Of a stretch of DNA of 64,000 bases, positions 37,134-46,200 are shown in pieces. Made by a program: the position numbers and the translations under genes. The stretch is taken from assembly GCF_003315135.1 (NCBI RefSeq), contig NZ_QNRK01000002.1, forward strand, positions 145,344 to 209,343, given 5' to 3'. Under the pieces are notes generated by a model. It was given only the letters and a program-made list of their open reading frames with translations, made no database searches and was not told the DNA's origin. Within the stretch, counting starts at the first letter, position 1; the number at the start of each line of letters is the position of its first letter. The stretch is from Roseiarcus fermentans (GTDB lineage: Bacteria; Pseudomonadota; Alphaproteobacteria; Rhizobiales; Beijerinckiaceae).

Positions 37134-38093
37134 ATGAAGACGTCACTGATCGCCGCCGCGTTGCTCTCGGCGGCCGCACTGAGCCTGCCGGCTCACGCCG
37201 CAGACAAGCCGACGATTCCGGTCATCGTCAAGGATACGACATCTCCATATTGGCAAATCGTGTTCGCCGGCGCCCGTCAGGCCGCCAAGGACCTCAACGT
37301 CAACGTGCCGGAGCTCGGCGCCCAGTCGGAATCCGACATCAACGGCCAGATCACCGTGCTCGAGAACGCGGTCGCCGGCAAGCCGGCCGCCGTCGTCATC
37401 GCCCCGACCCAGTTCAAGGCGCTCGGCGCGCCGATCGACGAAGCCGCCAAGAGCGTGCCGATCATCGGCATCGACTCGTCGGCCGATTCGAAAGCCTTCA
37501 CCTCGTTCCTGACCACCGACAACGAGAAGGGCGGCCGCATCGCCGCCGACGGCATGGCGGAGGCGATCAAGGCCAAGTACGGCAAGGCCGAGGGCAAGGT
37601 CGCGCTGATCACCCACCTGCCCGGCGTCGGCTCGCTGGAAGCGCGCAACAAGGGCTACAAGGAAGAGCTCGCCGAGAAGTATCCGGGCCTTCAGCTCGTC
37701 GCCGACAAGGTCTCGGACGGCAACGCCACCACCGGCCTCAACATCATGACCGACCTCATCACCGCCATTCCCGACCTGCGCGGCGTGTTCGCCGACAATC
37801 TCATCCAGTGCGAGGGCGCGAGCCAGGCGATCGCGGAGAACAAGAAGGGAGACGCCATCAAGCTCGTCTGCTTCGACGCCGACGACAAGCTGGTCGGCTA
37901 TCTCAAGGACGGCACGATCGCCGGCCTGCTGCTGCAGGACCCCTATCGCATGGGCTACGACGGGGTGAAGAGCGGGCTCGCCGCCTCCAAGGGCGAGAAG
38001 CTGCCGGCCAACGTCGACACCGGCGCCAACCTCGTCACCAAGGCGAACATGGACAACGACAAGGAGCACAAGCTCCTCTTTCCGCCGAAGTGA
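37134..38093 (+). CDS. Sugar/polyol ABC transporter, periplasmic binding protein (RbsB family)
   Basis: 319 residues from the ATG at 37134, which has a perfect AAGGAG site; an in-frame ATG at 36993 would give a leader without signal-peptide character. Residues 1-23 form a signal peptide (LLSAAALSLPAHAAD). The mature protein is a type-I sugar-binding protein (PTIPVIVKDTTSPYWQIV, GIDSSADSKAFTSFLTTDNEKGG, FADNLIQCEGASQAI). Downstream enzymes handle polyols and tagatose, so the ligand is probably a hexitol or ketohexose rather than ribose. Expression is likely highest of the operon, helped by the hairpin that follows. Confidence 0.9.
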   Translation: MKTSLIAAALLSAAALSLPAHAADKPTIPVIVKDTTSPYWQIVFAGARQAAKDLNVNVPELGAQSESDINGQITVLENAVAGKPAAVVIAPTQFKALGAPIDEAAKSVPIIGIDSSADSKAFTSFLTTDNEKGGRIAADGMAEAIKAKYGKAEGKVALITHLPGVGSLEARNKGYKEELAEKYPGLQLVADKVSDGNATTGLNIMTDLITAIPDLRGVFADNLIQCEGASQAIAENKKGDAIKLVCFDADDKLVGYLKDGTIAGLLLQDPYRMGYDGVKSGLAASKGEKLPANVDTGANLVTKANMDNDKEHKLLFPPK

Positions 38094-38103
38094 TCTGACG
38101 GCG

Positions 38104-38133
38104 GGCGCGCCGGCCGGCGACGGCCGGCGCGCC
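38104..38133. terminator. 13-bp perfect stem-loop after the binding-protein gene
   Basis: The arms GGCGCGCCGGCCG and CGGCCGGCGCGCC match perfectly with a GCGA loop, 11 bases after the binding-protein stop. No T-tract follows. Such hairpins between a binding-protein gene and the rest of an ABC operon usually protect the upstream mRNA or cause partial termination. Confidence 0.7.
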
Positions 38134-38177
38134 AGTCCGCCCCGAAGCCCCACCCGATCGAAGTCCGGACGCCAGAC

Positions 38178-39689
38178 ATGACATCCCCCGAGGCCGTCGC
38201 CGGCTCCCCGCGGCCGCCCATCCTGGTCCTCGACAAGCTCGACAAGCGCTTCAGCGGCACGCACGCACTGAAGTCCGTCGACCTGGCCTTCGAGGAAGGC
38301 GAGATCCACGCCATCGTCGGCGAGAACGGCGCCGGCAAGTCGACCCTGATCAAGGTCCTGACCGCCGTCCATCCCCGCACCTCGGGCGACATCGCCTGGC
38401 AGGGCAAGTCGGTGCCGCTCGCGAGCCCGCACGAATCGATCCGCCTCGGCATCAACGCCGTCCACCAGGAGGTGGTGCTCTGCCCGCACCTGACGGTCGC
38501 GGCCAACATCTTCCTGGGCGACGAGGAGATGCGCGCGGGCCTGCTCGACAAGCGGCGCATGACGCGCGACGCGCAGAAGCTTCTCGACGAACTCGGCTTC
38601 ACCCTGCCCGCGGGCGCCGTGCTCTCCTCCCTCACCATCGGCCAGCAGCAACTGGTGGCGACCGCGCGCGCCGAGCGGCGCGGCGCGAAATTTCTGATCT
38701 TCGACGAGCCGACCGCCTATCTCACCCGGCAGGAGGCCGCCGCCCTCTTCAAGCTGATCCGCCGCCTCAAGCAGCGCGGCGTCACCATCGTCTACATCAG
38801 CCATCGCCTCGAGGAGGTGTTCGAGCTGTGCGACCGGGTGTCGGTGCTGCGCGACGGCGCGTTGGTGGGGACCCGCAAGGTCGCCGAGACGAACGAAGCC
38901 GACCTGATCGCGCTGATGATCAACCGCAAGATCGAGCAGATCTACATCAAGGACACGGTTCCGATCGGCGCCACGATCCTGACCACCGAGGCCCTCACCG
39001 GCCCCGGTTTCCGCGACGTTTCCGTCACGGTTCGAGAGGGCGAGATCGTCGGTCTCTACGGCCTCGTCGGCGCCGGTCGCAGCGAGTTCGTCCAGAGCGT
39101 GTTCGGCCGCCGGCCCGCGACCGGCGGACGCATCGTGTGGCGCGGCGAGCCGGTCTCGATCCGCAGCGAGCGGCGGGCGATGGACCTCGGCATCGCGCTG
39201 TCGCCGGAGAGCCGGCGCGACCAGGGGCTCTGCCTCAACCTCGGCGTCGGCCTCAACATCAACCTGCCGATCTTCAAGCGCCTGAGCATCGGCCCGCTGA
39301 TCAATCTCACGCGCGAAGCGGTCTCGGCCGACAAGCAGATCCGCGACGTGCAGATCAAGACGGCCTCGCGCGCCGCTCCGGTCTCGAGCCTCTCGGGCGG
39401 AAACCAGCAGAAGGTCGTGATCGGCAAGTGGCTCAATCACGGCGCCAAGCTCTTCATCTTCGACGAGCCGACGGTCGGCGTCGACGTCGGCACCAAGGCG
39501 GAGATCTACCGGCTGCTCGGATCGCTGCTGAGACAGGGCGCGGGCATCATCATGATTTCGTCCTATCTGCCGGAGGTCTACGAACTCGCCGACACCCTGC
39601 ACGTCTTCCGGGCGGGCCGGCTGGTGGCGACCCACGGCCACAAGGACGCGACCCACGAAACCATCCTGACCGAAGCGATCGGCGTTTAA
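38178..39689 (+). CDS. Sugar/polyol ABC transporter, double ATP-binding protein (RbsA/MglA family)
   Basis: 503 residues with two ABC domains, as usual for ribose-type importers. The first has Walker A GENGAGKSTLIKVL, signature LTIGQQQLVATARA and Walker B FLIFDEPTAYL. The second (from about residue 265) lacks a canonical Walker A (YGLVGAGRSEFVQSV) but has SGGNQQKVVIGKWL and LFIFDEPTVGVDVG. The degenerate second Walker A is normal for this family. It follows the binding-protein gene after the hairpin and precedes the permease by 25 bases. Confidence 0.93.
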   Translation: MTSPEAVAGSPRPPILVLDKLDKRFSGTHALKSVDLAFEEGEIHAIVGENGAGKSTLIKVLTAVHPRTSGDIAWQGKSVPLASPHESIRLGINAVHQEVVLCPHLTVAANIFLGDEEMRAGLLDKRRMTRDAQKLLDELGFTLPAGAVLSSLTIGQQQLVATARAERRGAKFLIFDEPTAYLTRQEAAALFKLIRRLKQRGVTIVYISHRLEEVFELCDRVSVLRDGALVGTRKVAETNEADLIALMINRKIEQIYIKDTVPIGATILTTEALTGPGFRDVSVTVREGEIVGLYGLVGAGRSEFVQSVFGRRPATGGRIVWRGEPVSIRSERRAMDLGIALSPESRRDQGLCLNLGVGLNINLPIFKRLSIGPLINLTREAVSADKQIRDVQIKTASRAAPVSSLSGGNQQKVVIGKWLNHGAKLFIFDEPTVGVDVGTKAEIYRLLGSLLRQGAGIIMISSYLPEVYELADTLHVFRAGRLVATHGHKDATHETILTEAIGV

Positions 39690-39714
39690 GCCGCGGGGGG
39701 CATCGAGAAAAGCC

Positions 39715-40728
39715 ATGACAGACCAGACCACCACCGCCTCGGAAGGCCAGCGCGGGCGCCGGCTGGACCTGCTGCTCGGGCTGACCCTGCTCGGCCTCCT
39801 GCTCGTGATGTGGCTCGCGCTCTCGCTCGAGACGACGACCTTCTGGACGTCGAACAACATGTCGAACCTGTTGCGCCAGGGCGCGATGATCGCGATCCTG
39901 GCGATCGGCGAGACCTTCGCCATCATCACCGGCGGCATCGACCTTTCGGTCGGGGCGGTCGCCGGCTTCGTCTCGATGGCGGTGGCGTGGCTCCTGACCC
40001 ACGATCTCGGCGTCGCCTCGACCATCGCCGGCGCGATCACGATCTCGCTCGCCATCGGCGTCGTCATCGGCCTGTTCCACGCCTTCGGCGTGGTGCAGAT
40101 GGGCCTGCCCCCCTTCATCATGACGCTTGCCACGATGTACGCGCTGCGCGGCATCGGCCTCCTGATCACCAACGGCGCGACGATCTCGATCACCAACACC
40201 GCCTTCACCGGCTTCTCGCGCGCGAGCTTCCTCGGATTCCCATGGACGGACGGGACGTGGTTCCAGATCCCGATGCTGTTCTGGATGGTGATCGTGGTGG
40301 CGATCCCCGCCTACATCCTGCTCGACCAGAGCCGCTGGGGCCGCTATTTGTTCGCGATCGGCTCGAACAAGGAGGCCGCCCGCCTCTCCGGCGTCAACGT
40401 CGCCGCGATCACCTATCTCGCCTACGTCGTCTCGTCGTTCTGCGCCGCCTTCGTCGGCATCCTGCTGGCCATGCGGATCGGCATCGGCAACCCGACCCAG
40501 GCCGAAGGCTGGGAGCTTCAGGCGATCGCTTCGTCGGTGATCGGCGGCACGAGCCTGTTCGGCGCGGTCGGCTCGGTGCACGGGCCGCTGATCGGCTCGT
40601 TCATCCTGACGACGATCAACAACGGCGCGAACCTCTTGAATCTGAACCCGTTCTGGCAGCGGATCATCACCGGCTTCCTGATCATCATCGTCGTCTATTT
40701 CGACACCTTGCGCACGCGGAAGCGCTGA
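39715..40728 (+). CDS. Sugar/polyol ABC transporter, permease (RbsC family)
   Basis: 337 residues with about nine to ten membrane helices. Family landmarks are AMIAILAIGETFAIITGGIDLSVGAV, written here in parts as AIGETFAIITGGIDLSVG, LPPFIMTLATMYALRGIGLL, AIGSNKEAARLSGVNV, and SVIGGTSLFGAVGSVHGPLIG. It forms the transmembrane path for the binding protein and ATPase encoded upstream. It is followed after 22 bases by the aldo/keto reductase gene of the same operon. Confidence 0.93.
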   Translation: MTDQTTTASEGQRGRRLDLLLGLTLLGLLLVMWLALSLETTTFWTSNNMSNLLRQGAMIAILAIGETFAIITGGIDLSVGAVAGFVSMAVAWLLTHDLGVASTIAGAITISLAIGVVIGLFHAFGVVQMGLPPFIMTLATMYALRGIGLLITNGATISITNTAFTGFSRASFLGFPWTDGTWFQIPMLFWMVIVVAIPAYILLDQSRWGRYLFAIGSNKEAARLSGVNVAAITYLAYVVSSFCAAFVGILLAMRIGIGNPTQAEGWELQAIASSVIGGTSLFGAVGSVHGPLIGSFILTTINNGANLLNLNPFWQRIITGFLIIIVVYFDTLRTRKR

Positions 40729-40750
40729 GCGCCAGAGCCGGAGGCCCGAC

Positions 40751-41785
40751 ATGAGCGTCGTCACAGAGACAGGACAGAGCCCGATCGATCCGGCGTCGAT
40801 CCCGCAAAGACGGCTCTACACCGGCGCGACCATGCCCGCGATCGGGCTCGGAACCTTCGGCTCCGACTCCGTCTCGGCCGCCGACGTCGCCGCGGCGGTC
40901 CGGGGGGCGGTCGAGATCGGCTACCGGCATGTCGACTGCGCCTCGGTCTACGGCAACGAGGCCGCCGTCGGCGCATCGCTGGAGGCGATCATGCGCGGCG
41001 GCGTCGCGCGCGAGGAGCTCTGGATCACCTCCAAAGTGTGGAACGACAGGCACGCGCCGGACGCCGTGATCGCGTCCTGCCGGGCCTCGCTCGCCGACCT
41101 GCGCCTCGACTATCTCGATCTCTACCTCGTCCACTGGCCGTTCCCGAACTTCCACCCGCCGGGCTGCGACGTGAGCGCGCGCAGCCCGGACGCCAAGCCC
41201 TACATCCACGCCGAGTACATGAAGACCTGGCGTGCGATGGAGGCGCTGGTCGACCAGGGGCTCGTCCGTCACATCGGCGCCTCCAACATGACCGTGCCCA
41301 AGCTCGCGCTGCTGCTGCGGGACGCGCGGATCAAGCCGGCGGCGAACGAGATGGAGCTTCACCCCCACTTCCAGCAGCCGGCGCTGTTCGACTTCGTCGT
41401 CGCCAACGGGATCGCGCCGATCGGCTATTGCCCGCTCGGTTCGCCCGGGCGCCCGGAGCGCGACCGCACGCCCGAGGACACCTCGCCGCTCGAGGATCCG
41501 GTCATCCTCGCCATCGCCGAGGCGCACGGCGTCCATCCGGCGGCGGTGTGCGTCAAATGGGCGGTCCAGCGCGGCCAGACGCCGATCCCGTTCTCGGTCA
41601 ACCCGCGCAACTACGCCGCCAACCTGCGCGCCGCCGCCGAAGACCCGCTGAGCGACGACGAGATGCGCGCAATCGCCGGCGTCGACCGCAATTGCCGGCT
41701 AATCAAGGGGCAGGTGTTCCTGTGGAAGGACGGCCAGAGCTGGGAAGACCTCTGGGACCCCGACGGAACGATCACGCCGCCCTGA
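40751..41785 (+). CDS. Aldo/keto reductase
   Basis: 344 residues from the ATG at 40751 with a ccggagg site. The AKR tetrad is visible: Asp and Tyr in GYRHVDCASVYGNEAAVG, Lys in LWITSKVWND and His in DLYLVHWPFPNF. The C-terminal cofactor region contains TPIPFSVNPRNYAANLRAA. It would interconvert a sugar or polyol carbonyl and alcohol with NADPH. Its place between the ABC permease and the polyol dehydrogenase suggests a role in the same sugar pathway. The substrate is unknown. Confidence 0.92.
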   Translation: MSVVTETGQSPIDPASIPQRRLYTGATMPAIGLGTFGSDSVSAADVAAAVRGAVEIGYRHVDCASVYGNEAAVGASLEAIMRGGVAREELWITSKVWNDRHAPDAVIASCRASLADLRLDYLDLYLVHWPFPNFHPPGCDVSARSPDAKPYIHAEYMKTWRAMEALVDQGLVRHIGASNMTVPKLALLLRDARIKPAANEMELHPHFQQPALFDFVVANGIAPIGYCPLGSPGRPERDRTPEDTSPLEDPVILAIAEAHGVHPAAVCVKWAVQRGQTPIPFSVNPRNYAANLRAAAEDPLSDDEMRAIAGVDRNCRLIKGQVFLWKDGQSWEDLWDPDGTITPP

Positions 41786-41870
41786 CCGGACGAACGGCGG
41801 CGCGGGCGTCGCAACGGCGCGGGCCGAGGCGGCCGCGTGGACGGATCCATAGCGTATCGAGGAGATAACA

Positions 41871-42641
41871 ATGAAGATCACCGACAAAGTCGCCATCATC
41901 ACCGGCGCAGCGCGCGGCATCGGCCGGGCGATCGCGGATCGCTACGTCGCGGAAGGCGCCAAGGTGGTCATCGCCGACATCAACGAGGACGGCGCGAAGG
42001 CGGCCGCGGCCGCGCTCGGGCCCAACGCCCTCGGCCTCGAGTTCGACATCACCCGGCAGGAGTCGATCGACGCCACCATCGCCGCGACGGTGGCGCATTT
42101 CGGCCGCCTGGACATCCTCGTCAACAACGCCGGGCTGTTCGACCTCGCGCCGATCGTCGAGATCACCCGCGAAAGCTACCGCCGCGTCTACGCGGTCAAT
42201 GTCGAGGGCCTCTTGTTCATGCTGCAGGCGGCGGCGAAACAGATGATCGCGCAGGGCCACGGCGGCAAGATCATCAACTTCGCCTCGCAGGCCGGGCGGC
42301 GCGGCGAAGCGCTGGTCGCCATCTACTGCTCGTCAAAGGCCGCGGTGATCAGCCTGACCCAGAGCGCCGGGCTCGACCTGATCAAGCATGGCATCAACGT
42401 CAACGCCATCGCGCCGGGCGTGGTCGACAACGAGCACTGGGCGCACGTCGACGCGATGTTCGCCAAATACGAGAATCTGCCGCTCGGCGAGAAGAAGCGG
42501 GTGGTCGGCAAGTCGGTGCCGTTCGGCCGCATGGCCCGGCCGGACGAGATCGGCGGCCTCGCCACCTTCCTCGCCAGCGAGGACGCCGACTACATCGTCG
42601 CCCAGACCTACAACATCGACGGCGGCAACTGGATGAGCTGA
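41871..42641 (+). CDS. SmoS-like polyol (sorbitol/galactitol/altritol) dehydrogenase
   Basis: 256 residues from the ATG at 41871 behind gaggagataaca. SDR motifs are ITGAARGIGRAIA, NNAG, the Ser in INFASQAGRRGEA, YCSSKAA and the C-terminal end NIDGGNWMS. The stretch LFDLAPIVEITRESY and VVGKSVPFGRMARP match the SmoS/galactitol dehydrogenase group of Rhodobacter and rhizobia closely. It would oxidise a hexitol to a ketohexose, with altritol to D-tagatose the best fit to the downstream kinase. The exact polyol is inferred. Confidence 0.9.
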   Translation: MKITDKVAIITGAARGIGRAIADRYVAEGAKVVIADINEDGAKAAAAALGPNALGLEFDITRQESIDATIAATVAHFGRLDILVNNAGLFDLAPIVEITRESYRRVYAVNVEGLLFMLQAAAKQMIAQGHGGKIINFASQAGRRGEALVAIYCSSKAAVISLTQSAGLDLIKHGINVNAIAPGVVDNEHWAHVDAMFAKYENLPLGEKKRVVGKSVPFGRMARPDEIGGLATFLASEDADYIVAQTYNIDGGNWMS

Positions 42642-42644
42642 GTC

Positions 42645-43598
42645 ATGAAGTCGGTCCTCACCATCGGCGAGATCCTGGTCGAGATCATGGCCACCGATCG
42701 CGGCGACGGCTTCCTCGAGCCGGTGCCGCTGATCGGCCCCTTCCCGTCCGGCGCGCCGGCGATCTTCATCGACCAGGCCGCCCGCTTCGGCCAGCCGGCC
42801 GCCATGATCGGCTGTGTCGGCGACGACGACTTCGGCCGCGTCAACCTGAACCGGCTGCGCCGGGACGGGGTGGACGTGAGCGGAATCCGCATCGACCCGG
42901 AGGCGGTCACCGGCAGCGCCTTCGTGCGCTATCGGCCCGACGGTTCGCGCGCCTTCGTCTACAACATCAAGCAGAGCGCCTCGGGCCGGATCGAACTGGA
43001 CGCCGCGGCGCGCGCGGCGCTCGCCCGCAGCGACCATCTCCACGTGATGGGGACGGCGCTGTTTTCGCCCGCCATCGTCGCCGCCGTGCTCGAGGCCGCG
43101 GAGGCGATCAAGGCGCGCGGCGGCACCATTTCCTTCGATCCCAACCTGCGCCCGGAAATGCTGCGTCTGCCGGGCCTCAGCGAGGCTTGCGACGCGCTGT
43201 TCCGCCGCTGCGACCTCTATCTGCCGAGCGGCGAGGAGCTGACGCTTTTCACCGTCGCCGGAACGGAGGAGGGGGCCGTCGCGGAAATCCTGCGCGGCGG
43301 CGTGCGGGCGGTCGTGCACAAGAAGGGCGCCGAAGGGGCGGTCTACCACGACGCCGCGACCCGGCTCGTCCAACCCGCGTTCGCGGTCGAGGAAGTCGAT
43401 CCGACCGGCGCTGGCGACTGTTTCGGCGCGACCTTCGTCAGTTGCTGGCTGCGTGACAGGCCGCCGGCCGAATGCCTCGCCTACGCGGCGGCGGCAGGCG
43501 CCCTCGCGGTCACCCGCCAGGGGCCGATGGAGGGCGCCGCGACCCGGGCGGAACTCGACGCCTTCCTCGCGGCGCGCTCCGGGAGGCCGGCGCAATGA
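42645..43598 (+). CDS. PfkB-family sugar kinase, probable D-tagatose kinase
   Basis: 317 residues. The PfkB fold is shown by LTIGEILVEIMA at the N-terminus, IGCVGDDDFGRVNLNRL, LYLPSGEEL and the ATP-site motif VDPTGAGDCFGATF containing the catalytic Asp. It closely resembles the kinases found next to SmoS dehydrogenases that phosphorylate D-tagatose to tagatose 6-phosphate. It starts four bases after the dehydrogenase stop and overlaps the next gene by ATGA. Fructose is an alternative substrate. Confidence 0.85.
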   Translation: MKSVLTIGEILVEIMATDRGDGFLEPVPLIGPFPSGAPAIFIDQAARFGQPAAMIGCVGDDDFGRVNLNRLRRDGVDVSGIRIDPEAVTGSAFVRYRPDGSRAFVYNIKQSASGRIELDAAARAALARSDHLHVMGTALFSPAIVAAVLEAAEAIKARGGTISFDPNLRPEMLRLPGLSEACDALFRRCDLYLPSGEELTLFTVAGTEEGAVAEILRGGVRAVVHKKGAEGAVYHDAATRLVQPAFAVEEVDPTGAGDCFGATFVSCWLRDRPPAECLAYAAAAGALAVTRQGPMEGAATRAELDAFLAARSGRPAQ

Positions 43599-44869
43599 GC
43601 CGCGCCCTGCCCTCCCTGGTCGGCGAGCGTCTGACCGACGGCGCCCTCGGCGTAACCTCGGTCTGCACCGCCCATCCCATGGTCATCGAGGCGGCGCTGC
43701 TGCAGGGCGCGCGCGACGGCCGCAGGGTCTTGATCGAAGCGACCTGCAATCAGGTGAACCAGGACGGCGGCTACACCGGCATGACGCCGGCCGACTTCCG
43801 CGCCTTCGTCGAGGCGATCGCGGCGCGGACCGGCTTCGACCCGGCGCGCGTCATTCTCGGCGGCGACCACCTCGGCCCCAGCCCGTGGAAGCATCTGCCG
43901 GCCGAAGACGCGATGCGCCGCGCCCGGACGATGATCGAGGCCTACGCGCGCGCCGGCTTCGCCAAACTGCACCTCGACGCCAGCATGGGCTGCGCCGGCG
44001 AGAGCGCCGCCTTGCCCGACGAGGTCGTGGCCGAGCGCGCCGCCGCGCTGGCGGAGGTCGCCGAGGCGGCCAGGCCCGAGGGCCAGGAGCCCGTCTACGT
44101 GATCGGGACCGAGGTGCCGACGCCGGGCGGGGCGCAGCACGCGCTCGACTCGCTTTCGGTCACCCGGCCCGAGGCGGCCTTGCGGACGGTGGACGTGCAT
44201 CGCCAGGCCTTCAGGGCCAAGGGCCTCGACGCGGCCTTCGCCCGCGCGATCGGCGTCGTCGTCCAGCCGGGCGTCGAGTTCGGCAATGCCGAGGTGGTCG
44301 CCTACCGGCCCGACGAGGCGCGGGAGCTGGTCGCATCGCTCGCCCTCATGCCGGGCTTCGTGTTCGAGGCGCATTCCACCGACTATCAACCGGCTGCGGC
44401 GCTCGGCGCCCTGGTGCGCGACGGATTCGCCATTCTCAAGGTCGGCCCCTGGCTCACCTTCGCCTTGCGCGAGGCGCTCTACGGGCTCGACGCGATCGCC
44501 GCGGCGCTCGATCCGGCGCGGGCGGCGGACGGCCTGCCGGCGACCATGGAGGCGCTGATGCTCGAGGCCCCCGAGAACTGGCGCGCGCACTACCAGGGCA
44601 GCGCGGAGGACTTGCGCTTTCAGCGCCACTTCAGCTTCAGCGACCGGATCCGATACTACTGGGCCCAGCCGAAGGCGCAGGCCGCGGTCGAGCGGCTGTT
44701 TGCCAGCCTCGGCGACCGCGTCATCCCGGAGCCGCTCGTCGGCCAGTATCTCGGCGCCCTGCAGCCGGCGGTCGCGGACGGCGCGCTCGCGGCGCGGCCG
44801 CGGGACCTCGTCATCGCCGCGGTCCAGCGCGTGCTGAGCGTGTACGACCGGGCCTGCCGCGCCGGCTGA
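43595..44869 (+). CDS. GatZ/KbaZ-family protein, probable D-tagatose 6-phosphate 4-epimerase
   Basis: 424 residues with the family core: VCTAHPMVIEAALLQG, LIEATCNQVNQDGGYTGM, ILGGDHLGPSPWK, KLHLDASMGCAGE and VIGTEVPTPGGAQ. In enterobacteria this family was called the non-catalytic subunit of tagatose-bisphosphate aldolase. A homologue encoded beside tagatose kinase in Agrobacterium is a D-tagatose 6-phosphate 4-epimerase. The present neighbourhood has no GatY/KbaY aldolase and no second kinase, which favours the epimerase role giving fructose 6-phosphate. The start overlaps the kinase stop. Confidence 0.85.
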   Translation: MSRALPSLVGERLTDGALGVTSVCTAHPMVIEAALLQGARDGRRVLIEATCNQVNQDGGYTGMTPADFRAFVEAIAARTGFDPARVILGGDHLGPSPWKHLPAEDAMRRARTMIEAYARAGFAKLHLDASMGCAGESAALPDEVVAERAAALAEVAEAARPEGQEPVYVIGTEVPTPGGAQHALDSLSVTRPEAALRTVDVHRQAFRAKGLDAAFARAIGVVVQPGVEFGNAEVVAYRPDEARELVASLALMPGFVFEAHSTDYQPAAALGALVRDGFAILKVGPWLTFALREALYGLDAIAAALDPARAADGLPATMEALMLEAPENWRAHYQGSAEDLRFQRHFSFSDRIRYYWAQPKAQAAVERLFASLGDRVIPEPLVGQYLGALQPAVADGALAARPRDLVIAAVQRVLSVYDRACRAG

Positions 44870-44887
44870 ACTTTGGAGGAACGAACA

Positions 44888-45322
44888 ATGCTGCGCGGAC
44901 TCTCTCCCCTTCTGTCGCCGGATCTTCTGGCGGTGCTGAGCCGCATGGGGCACGGCGACGAACTGGTGCTGGCGGACGCCCATTTTCCCGGCGATACGTG
45001 CAACGCGCGGGTGCTGCGCGCCGACGGCGTGCGGATCGCGCCGCTGCTCGACGGAATTCTGCCGCTGTGGACGCTCGATCCCTATGTCGCGCACCCGGTG
45101 GTGATGATGGCGCCGGTCGAGGGCGACACGCTCGACCAGTCGGTCGTCGACGGCTACCGTGCGGTCATCGCGGCCCACCACCCCGAGACGCCTCCGACCG
45201 CCTTCATCCCGCGCTTCGAGTTCTACGACCGGGCCAGGAAAGCCTTCGCGGTGGTCGTCACCGGCGAAACCGCGAAATACGGCAACATCATCATCAAGAA
45301 GGGCGTGATCCCGCTCGCCTGA
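44888..45322 (+). CDS. RbsD/FucU-family sugar mutarotase
   Basis: 144 residues from the ATG at 44888, with a strong ggagg site six bases upstream. Family motifs are SPLLSPDLLAVLSRMGHGDEL, LADAHFPG with the catalytic His, and FYDRARKAFAVVVTGETAKYGNI, shown here only in part as GETAKYGN. Such proteins speed the exchange of sugar ring forms before phosphorylation. It is the last gene of the polyol operon and would act on the ketohexose supplied by the transporter or dehydrogenase. Confidence 0.9.
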   Translation: MLRGLSPLLSPDLLAVLSRMGHGDELVLADAHFPGDTCNARVLRADGVRIAPLLDGILPLWTLDPYVAHPVVMMAPVEGDTLDQSVVDGYRAVIAAHHPETPPTAFIPRFEFYDRARKAFAVVVTGETAKYGNIIIKKGVIPLA

Positions 45323-45708
45323 CCGGTTTCGGGCGCCGACACGAATATCCGGTAACGGGGTCGATTTCGGGGCGTCTTTGCAGCCGCGGTCGCTGACCTG
45401 CGGCGTGCGCATATTCAGCGCCGCGGCCGGGGTTTGCCTTCCCCAGCTGGCTGGGGAAGGTGGCCGAAGGCCGGATGGGGTGCGGAAAGCAGGACGCCGC
45501 CGTTGAAGGTTATGCGTCGGCGGTCATGCAATGCGGCCGGCGCCGGAGGACCACGGCGAGCATCGTGTTGTCCAGGGGTCCGCCACCGGCGGCGCCGTCC
45601 GCGGAATCGCGTCCTGTAGCGACGGCGCTCCGCCCGGCAGTTACGCATGGAACAGAACCGACGAGAAAGGGGTTTGACGGCGATCCGAGCGAACCAAAGG
45701 AGCCTCGC
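45323..45708. other. 386-bp intergenic stretch with a REP-like hairpin
   Basis: The stretch separates the polyol operon from the DUF4142 gene. It contains the REP-like element at 45437-45473 and otherwise no credible coding frame. The promoter of the DUF4142 gene should lie in its 3' half. Confidence 0.6.
45437..45473. repeat. REP-like palindromic unit
   Basis: CCTTCCCCAGC at 45437-45447 pairs perfectly with GCTGGGGAAGG at 45450-45460, and a second small hairpin GGCC-GAA-GGCC follows. This sequence type is scattered between genes in many Hyphomicrobiales genomes. Confidence 0.75.
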
Positions 45709-46200
45709 ATGTCGCGCACCCTCTTGATGCTGTCGGCTGTCGCCTTCGCCTCGACCCTGAGCGCTTCGGCGCTGGCGAAAACGGAGAAGGAATTCGTCGC
45801 CGACGCCATCGCCGGCGACTCCGCCGAGATCGCGCTCGGGCAACTCGCCCAGGTGAAGAGCGGCAGCGGCGAGGTGAGGGCGTTCGCCCAGGTTCTGATC
45901 GACGACCATACGAGGAACAAGCGCCAGGCGGCGACGGTCGCGGCTAAATTCCGCATCGAGCCGCCTGACGAGCTCCCGCCGGAAGCCCGGGAGGAGATGA
46001 GCAAGCTGGAAGGATTGAGCGGCGCGGACTTCGACAAGGAATTCGTCCGCTACATGGTGGCCGACCACGAAAAGGACATCGCCGAATTCCGGCAGGAATC
46101 CGCCGACGGCGCCGGCGCCGTCCAGCAACTCGCCGCGCAATCCCTTCCGACTTTGGAAAAACACCTCGAGATCGCGAAAAGTCTCGAGGCCGGCAAGTAG
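45709..46200 (+). CDS. Exported DUF4142 protein
   Basis: 163 residues from the ATG at 45709 behind aaaggag. Residues 1-24 are a signal peptide (LSAVAFASTLSASALAKT). The mature part is a helical bundle with the DUF4142 pattern FVADAIAGDSAEIALGQLA, VRAFAQVLIDDHTRNK and DHEKDIAEFRQES. The family has a ferritin-like/periplasmic fold of unknown reaction and is common in rhizobia. It appears monocistronic. Confidence 0.88.
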   Translation: MSRTLLMLSAVAFASTLSASALAKTEKEFVADAIAGDSAEIALGQLAQVKSGSGEVRAFAQVLIDDHTRNKRQAATVAAKFRIEPPDELPPEAREEMSKLEGLSGADFDKEFVRYMVADHEKDIAEFRQESADGAGAVQQLAAQSLPTLEKHLEIAKSLEAGK

